This document shows, piece by piece, positions 63,827-64,000 of a stretch of 64,000 bases of DNA. Origin of the DNA: Thermodesulfobacterium hydrogeniphilum (GTDB lineage Bacteria; Desulfobacterota; Thermodesulfobacteria; Thermodesulfobacteriales; Thermodesulfobacteriaceae); contig NZ_JQKW01000013.1 of NCBI RefSeq assembly GCF_000746255.1, positions 29,133 through 93,132 of the forward strand, read 5' to 3'. The notes beneath the pieces are model-generated. The model was not told the DNA's origin and did no database searches. It saw only the letters and a program-made list of their open reading frames with translations. The position numbers were made by a program, and so were the translations under genes. The first letter of the stretch is position 1. Every line of letters starts with the position of its first letter.

Positions 63827-64000
63827 ATGAATATTATACCACCAAAACCTGAAATTGACTTCACTGATGAACTTCTTACCTCAAAAGGTGGCATTACTTT
63901 TCTCGCTCGTTTCGCTTCATATCTCGGTCTCCCCAAACTCCTCGATCAAAACATAAAGCTCAAACAACGCAATAGAGGTCCTTCTGATTCTCACTATCTC
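63827..64000 (+). mobile_element. Insertion sequence transposase, N-terminal fragment (possibly IS1380 family)
   Basis: An ATG with a CAGGAGGT site opens a frame that runs off the window after 58 codons. Features such as DELLTSKGG, LARFASYLGL, a leucine-rich LLDQNIK and RNRGPSDSHYL match the N-terminus of IS1380-like DDE transposases, but the catalytic residues lie outside. Codon use is visibly richer in C than in neighbouring genes (CTCGCTCGTTTCGC), in line with recent transfer. The family call is tentative. Confidence 0.65.

Overview
The window is AT-rich, gene-dense bacterial chromosome. A lipid A and Mla envelope gene set, an Ahb-type siroheme decarboxylase-like protein and a full acetyl-CoA (Wood-Ljungdahl) pathway suggest an anaerobic, probably autotrophic, Gram-negative lineage. 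Thermodesulfobacterium/Caldimicrobium-like Thermodesulfobacteriota are my best guess. This is inferred from gene content only; no rRNA is present.

Layout. 1-8620 (minus): serA fragment, class V aminotransferase, greA, MscS channel, a stand-alone AICAR transformylase, then lpxB, a Gfo/Idh dehydrogenase, lpxI, lpxA and fabZ. 8696-9151: Ahb-type protein. 9152-13334 (minus): mlaD-mlaF-mlaE-ilvD. 13455-21243 (plus): nfu, rpoZ, dnaJ, moaC, a DksA-like gene and a double-length uvrA. 21232-22347 (minus): DEAD-box helicase with a structured leader. 22544-28564: tRNA-Glu, a lipoprotein, a universal stress protein, dnaB-rplI-rpsR-rpsF, tRNA-Val, mutT and purB. 28713-29927: LysM/NlpC-P60 hydrolase.

30280-53576 (plus) is the centrepiece, a continuous Wood-Ljungdahl run: fhs, folD, cooS, a second CODH-like gene without key C-cluster residues, hdrA, mvhD, an HdrC-like ferredoxin, a small MvhD-like protein, metV, a metF-acsD fusion, acsB, an acsC-acsE fusion, and a fusion of ferredoxin, GltD-like module and formate dehydrogenase. 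hdrA, mvhD and the formate dehydrogenase each carry one in-frame UGA at a recognised Cys/Sec site, with a hairpin just downstream. A tRNA-Sec gene (anticodon UCA) lies at 63448-63542. Ordinary genes here, such as lpxB and the small MvhD-like gene, still end in UGA, so UGA is a context-dependent Sec codon.

How it fits together. Formate dehydrogenase, Fhs, FolD and MetF carry CO2 to methyl-tetrahydrofolate. AcsE, AcsC and AcsD pass the methyl group to acetyl-CoA synthase, and CooS supplies CO. The Hdr/Mvh/MetV proteins probably feed electrons to MetF. The two fusions tether the enzymes on either side of the methyl-transfer step to the corrinoid protein. A TonB receptor with DUF4198-like and NikL-like proteins follows at 53815-56864 and may bring in nickel or cobalt for these enzymes.

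56932-64000: an IGHMBP2-type helicase, a GT5-like glycosyltransferase, an ATP-grasp protein with a zinc-ribbon partner, an M48/TPR protease, tRNA-Sec, SRP RNA, and the start of an insertion sequence cut by the window edge.
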